Part shown: piece by piece, positions 62,339 to 64,000 of the stretch
Position numbering within the stretch: position 1 is the first letter of the stretch
Layout of the letters: each line of letters opens with the position of its first letter
Assembly (NCBI RefSeq): GCF_002209485.1
Contig: NZ_NJIX01000001.1
Coordinates: forward strand, 124,001-188,000
Reading direction: 5' to 3'
Source of the DNA: Achromobacter sp. HZ34
GTDB taxonomy: Bacteria > Pseudomonadota > Gammaproteobacteria > Burkholderiales > Burkholderiaceae_B
DNA: 64,000 bases
Translations under genes and position numbers: made by a program
Notes under the pieces: generated by a model
Databases searched by the model: none
The model's input: only the letters and a program-made list of their open reading frames with translations
Told to the model about the DNA's origin: nothing

Positions 62339-62387
62339 GGGGTTCCTACGTGGGGTGGCGCCTGGAGGGCAATGCCATGAGAGCGCC

Positions 62388-63083
62388 TTAGTGCGTCCGG
62401 AGTTCCAGAAGCACGCCGAGCAACAGCTCATGGACGCCGTCCCAGACGATTTGCACGCCCAGGCACAGCATGATGAAAGCAGACAGGCGCATGAACACGG
62501 AGGTGCCACTCTCGCCCAGCCGGTAGAGAAATTGCGCCGCGAAGCGCAGGCAAATATAAAGAATGAACGATACCAGCAAGACGCCGGGTAGCGAGCCGGC
62601 CAGGCGCACCAGGCTGGCCAAATGGTTCTGGTCACGCAACTGGGCGCCCACCGTGATGGCGGCGGCGATCGAGCCCGGGCCGCAGCTGATGGGAAAGGTG
62701 AGCGGATAGAAGGCGCGCGCCTTGGCCATTTCCGGCGTGAAGGATTCGGCCATGCGGGCGGCGCGTTCGTTGCCGCCGTCGGCGGAGTTGACCAGGCGCC
62801 ACGCGCTGGCGATCACCAGCATGCCGCCGCCCACCCGCACGATGGCCAGTGACAGACCGAAGAAGGACAGCAGCACGTTGCCGGCCACCATGGCCACGAT
62901 CAGCATCAGGGCCACGTTGACGGCCACGCGCTTGGCCAGCGCCAGGCGGGTGGCGCTGGACGCACCTTCGGTCAGGGTCCAGAAGATGGGGGCGATGGAC
63001 GGCGGATTCAGGAAGGGCAGCAGGGTCGCCAGCGCGAACAGGAAACTGCGGCTGAAAACCAGCACATATTCGTTCGTCAGCAT
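62388..63083 (-). CDS. MarC family integral membrane protein
   Basis: 231 residues, about six hydrophobic segments. FLFALATLLPFLNPPSIAPI near the start and PLTFPISCGPGSIAAAITVG mark the MarC/UPF0056 family. Molecular function is unknown. Same strand as dsbB, 49 bases upstream of it. Confidence 0.9.
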   Translation of the reverse strand: MLTNEYVLVFSRSFLFALATLLPFLNPPSIAPIFWTLTEGASSATRLALAKRVAVNVALMLIVAMVAGNVLLSFFGLSLAIVRVGGGMLVIASAWRLVNSADGGNERAARMAESFTPEMAKARAFYPLTFPISCGPGSIAAAITVGAQLRDQNHLASLVRLAGSLPGVLLVSFILYICLRFAAQFLYRLGESGTSVFMRLSAFIMLCLGVQIVWDGVHELLLGVLLELRTH

Positions 63084-63214
63084 GGCCGGCAGGCTCTCTT
63101 CTTGGAAACCCCGGATTGTATGCGGGCCAGGCTATCCATGGATGGGCAGAAGGGGGCGGCGGCGCGGGCTATTTTGCGTCCATTTGTCGCAACCCCCTGC
63201 GGCAACCGTGCAAT

Positions 63215-64000
63215 TCAGGCGGCCGCCTTTTGCGTGTTCTCACCCGCCAGTGCTTCCTGCACGTCCTTTTCAAACTGCATTTGCGTGCGCGGCCGTTCCA
63301 GTGCCGTGCCCTCCAGGATGAAAACGTCCTCCACGCGGTCGCCCAGCGTCATCACCTTGGCCATCTGCAGATTGACGGCGTGGCGCGCGAACACGCGTGC
63401 CAGCGCGTGCAACAGGCCGGACCGGTCGGTGGCGGTCACCTGCAGGCGCCACGACTTGCTGCGCTCGTCCGGTTGCAGTTCGACCTGCGGGGGCACCGGG
63501 AACATGCGCGACATGCGCGACAGGCGCGCACGGCCATACACCGCGCCCTGCGTAAGCGGCGCCTGGGCAGCCGCGCGGGCATCGCGCAGGCGCTCGGCCA
63601 ACTCGTGCTCGACCAGGGTGGCCTGGGCGCGCAAGTCCTGCTGGCCGTCCGGCAGCAGCACGATGAAGCTGTCCAGTGCGTAGCCATGCCGGGTGGTATG
63701 GATGCGCGCGTCCTGGATGCTGAGCGACCGGGCGTCGAAGAAACCGCAGATCACCATGAACAGTTCAGGCACGTCGCGCGTGTAGACCATGACCTGCAGG
63801 CCTTCGCCCTGTTCGGTGGGGCGCGCCTTGACCACGGCGTCCGCGGGCGCGGGGCGATGATAAAGATGGCGCGTGTGCCAGGCGATGTCGGACGCGTCGT
63901 GGCGCAGGAAGTAGGCCACGTCCAGTTGCTTCCAGAACGCTTCGCGGGCGTCGTCGCGCAGCCCGGCCAGGCGTGTCAGGCGCGCGGCTTCGGCCTTGCG
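63215..64000 (-). CDS. glnD: Bifunctional uridylyltransferase GlnD (C-terminal part)
   Basis: Incomplete at the right edge; the start lies outside the window. The visible 262 or so codons include the end of the central region, then two ACT domains (QVMVYTRDVPELFMVICGFF and RLQVTATDRSGLLHALARVF, each followed by the usual helix). In GlnD these sense glutamine and direct uridylylation of PII. Ends 131 bases from the marC start. Stop codon at 63215-63217. Confidence 0.93.
   Translation of the reverse strand, partial: RKAEAARLTRLAGLRDDAREAFWKQLDVAYFLRHDASDIAWHTRHLYHRPAPADAVVKARPTEQGEGLQVMVYTRDVPELFMVICGFFDARSLSIQDARIHTTRHGYALDSFIVLLPDGQQDLRAQATLVEHELAERLRDARAAAQAPLTQGAVYGRARLSRMSRMFPVPPQVELQPDERSKSWRLQVTATDRSGLLHALARVFARHAVNLQMAKVMTLGDRVEDVFILEGTALERPRTQMQFEKDVQEALAGENTQKAAA

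Noticed and set aside
1-64000. Mobile elements, CRISPR arrays, tRNA or rRNA genes
   Set aside because: No transposase or integrase frame, no regular short repeats with spacers and no tRNA-like cloverleaf noticed. Gene order and base composition look like a stable chromosomal locus.

Overview
The window is a nearly complete flagellar and chemotaxis locus of a peritrichous-type betaproteobacterium. It is followed by a short stretch of housekeeping genes. High GC, FlhDC master regulators, the gene order and the folC-dedD-cvpA-purF block all point to the Alcaligenaceae (Bordetella/Achromobacter group). That assignment is by family resemblance only; the species cannot be fixed from the sequence alone.

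Layout. 1-2.8 kb: flagellin fliC and the flagellar sigma factor fliA, both on the minus strand. 3.2-14.2 kb: flhDC, then motAB, a CheY-like response regulator, cheA, cheW, a chemoreceptor (MCP), cheR, cheB, cheY and cheZ. 14.4-20.6 kb: flhB, flhA and a very long flhF, ending in two terminators. 20.8-22.5 kb (minus): flgN, flgM, flgA. 22.7-33.3 kb: flgBCDEFGHIJ, then flgKL behind its own sigma-28-type promoter. 33.3-37.7 kb: a second MCP, a small lipoprotein and a third MCP. 38.1-49.7 kb (minus): fliR to fliF. 50.0-51.6 kb: fliE and a membrane EAL-domain protein. 51.7-57.2 kb (minus): flaG, fliD, fliS, fliT, a second FliK-like protein, a stand-alone FlhB C-terminal domain protein, and the PilZ protein YcgR. 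57.4-64 kb: folC, dedD-like, cvpA and purF on plus; dsbB, marC-family and the 3' part of glnD on minus.

How it works together. FlhDC probably drives the basal-body and hook operons (candidate boxes upstream of flgB, fliE/fliF, fliL and flhB). FliA drives late genes from a recognisable local motif (CCTAAAG...N11...GCCGTTA) seen upstream of fliC, flgM, flgK and flaG. FlgM holds FliA inactive until the hook is complete. The export gate is FlhAB-FliPQR(O), the ATPase complex FliHIJ, the switch FliGMN and the stators MotAB. Chemoreceptors signal through CheW-CheA to CheY, with CheZ, CheR and CheB for reset and adaptation. The EAL protein and YcgR add cyclic-di-GMP control.

Most notable points: FlhF has a C-terminal extension of about 400 residues and no adjacent FlhG; a second set of substrate-switch proteins (FliK-like plus FlhB-C-like) sits with the filament chaperones; the three MCP genes have almost identical signalling domains at DNA level while their sensor halves are unrelated; and only one MCP carries a CheR-docking C-terminal pentapeptide. 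I see no CRISPR array, insertion sequence, prophage, tRNA or rRNA gene here.
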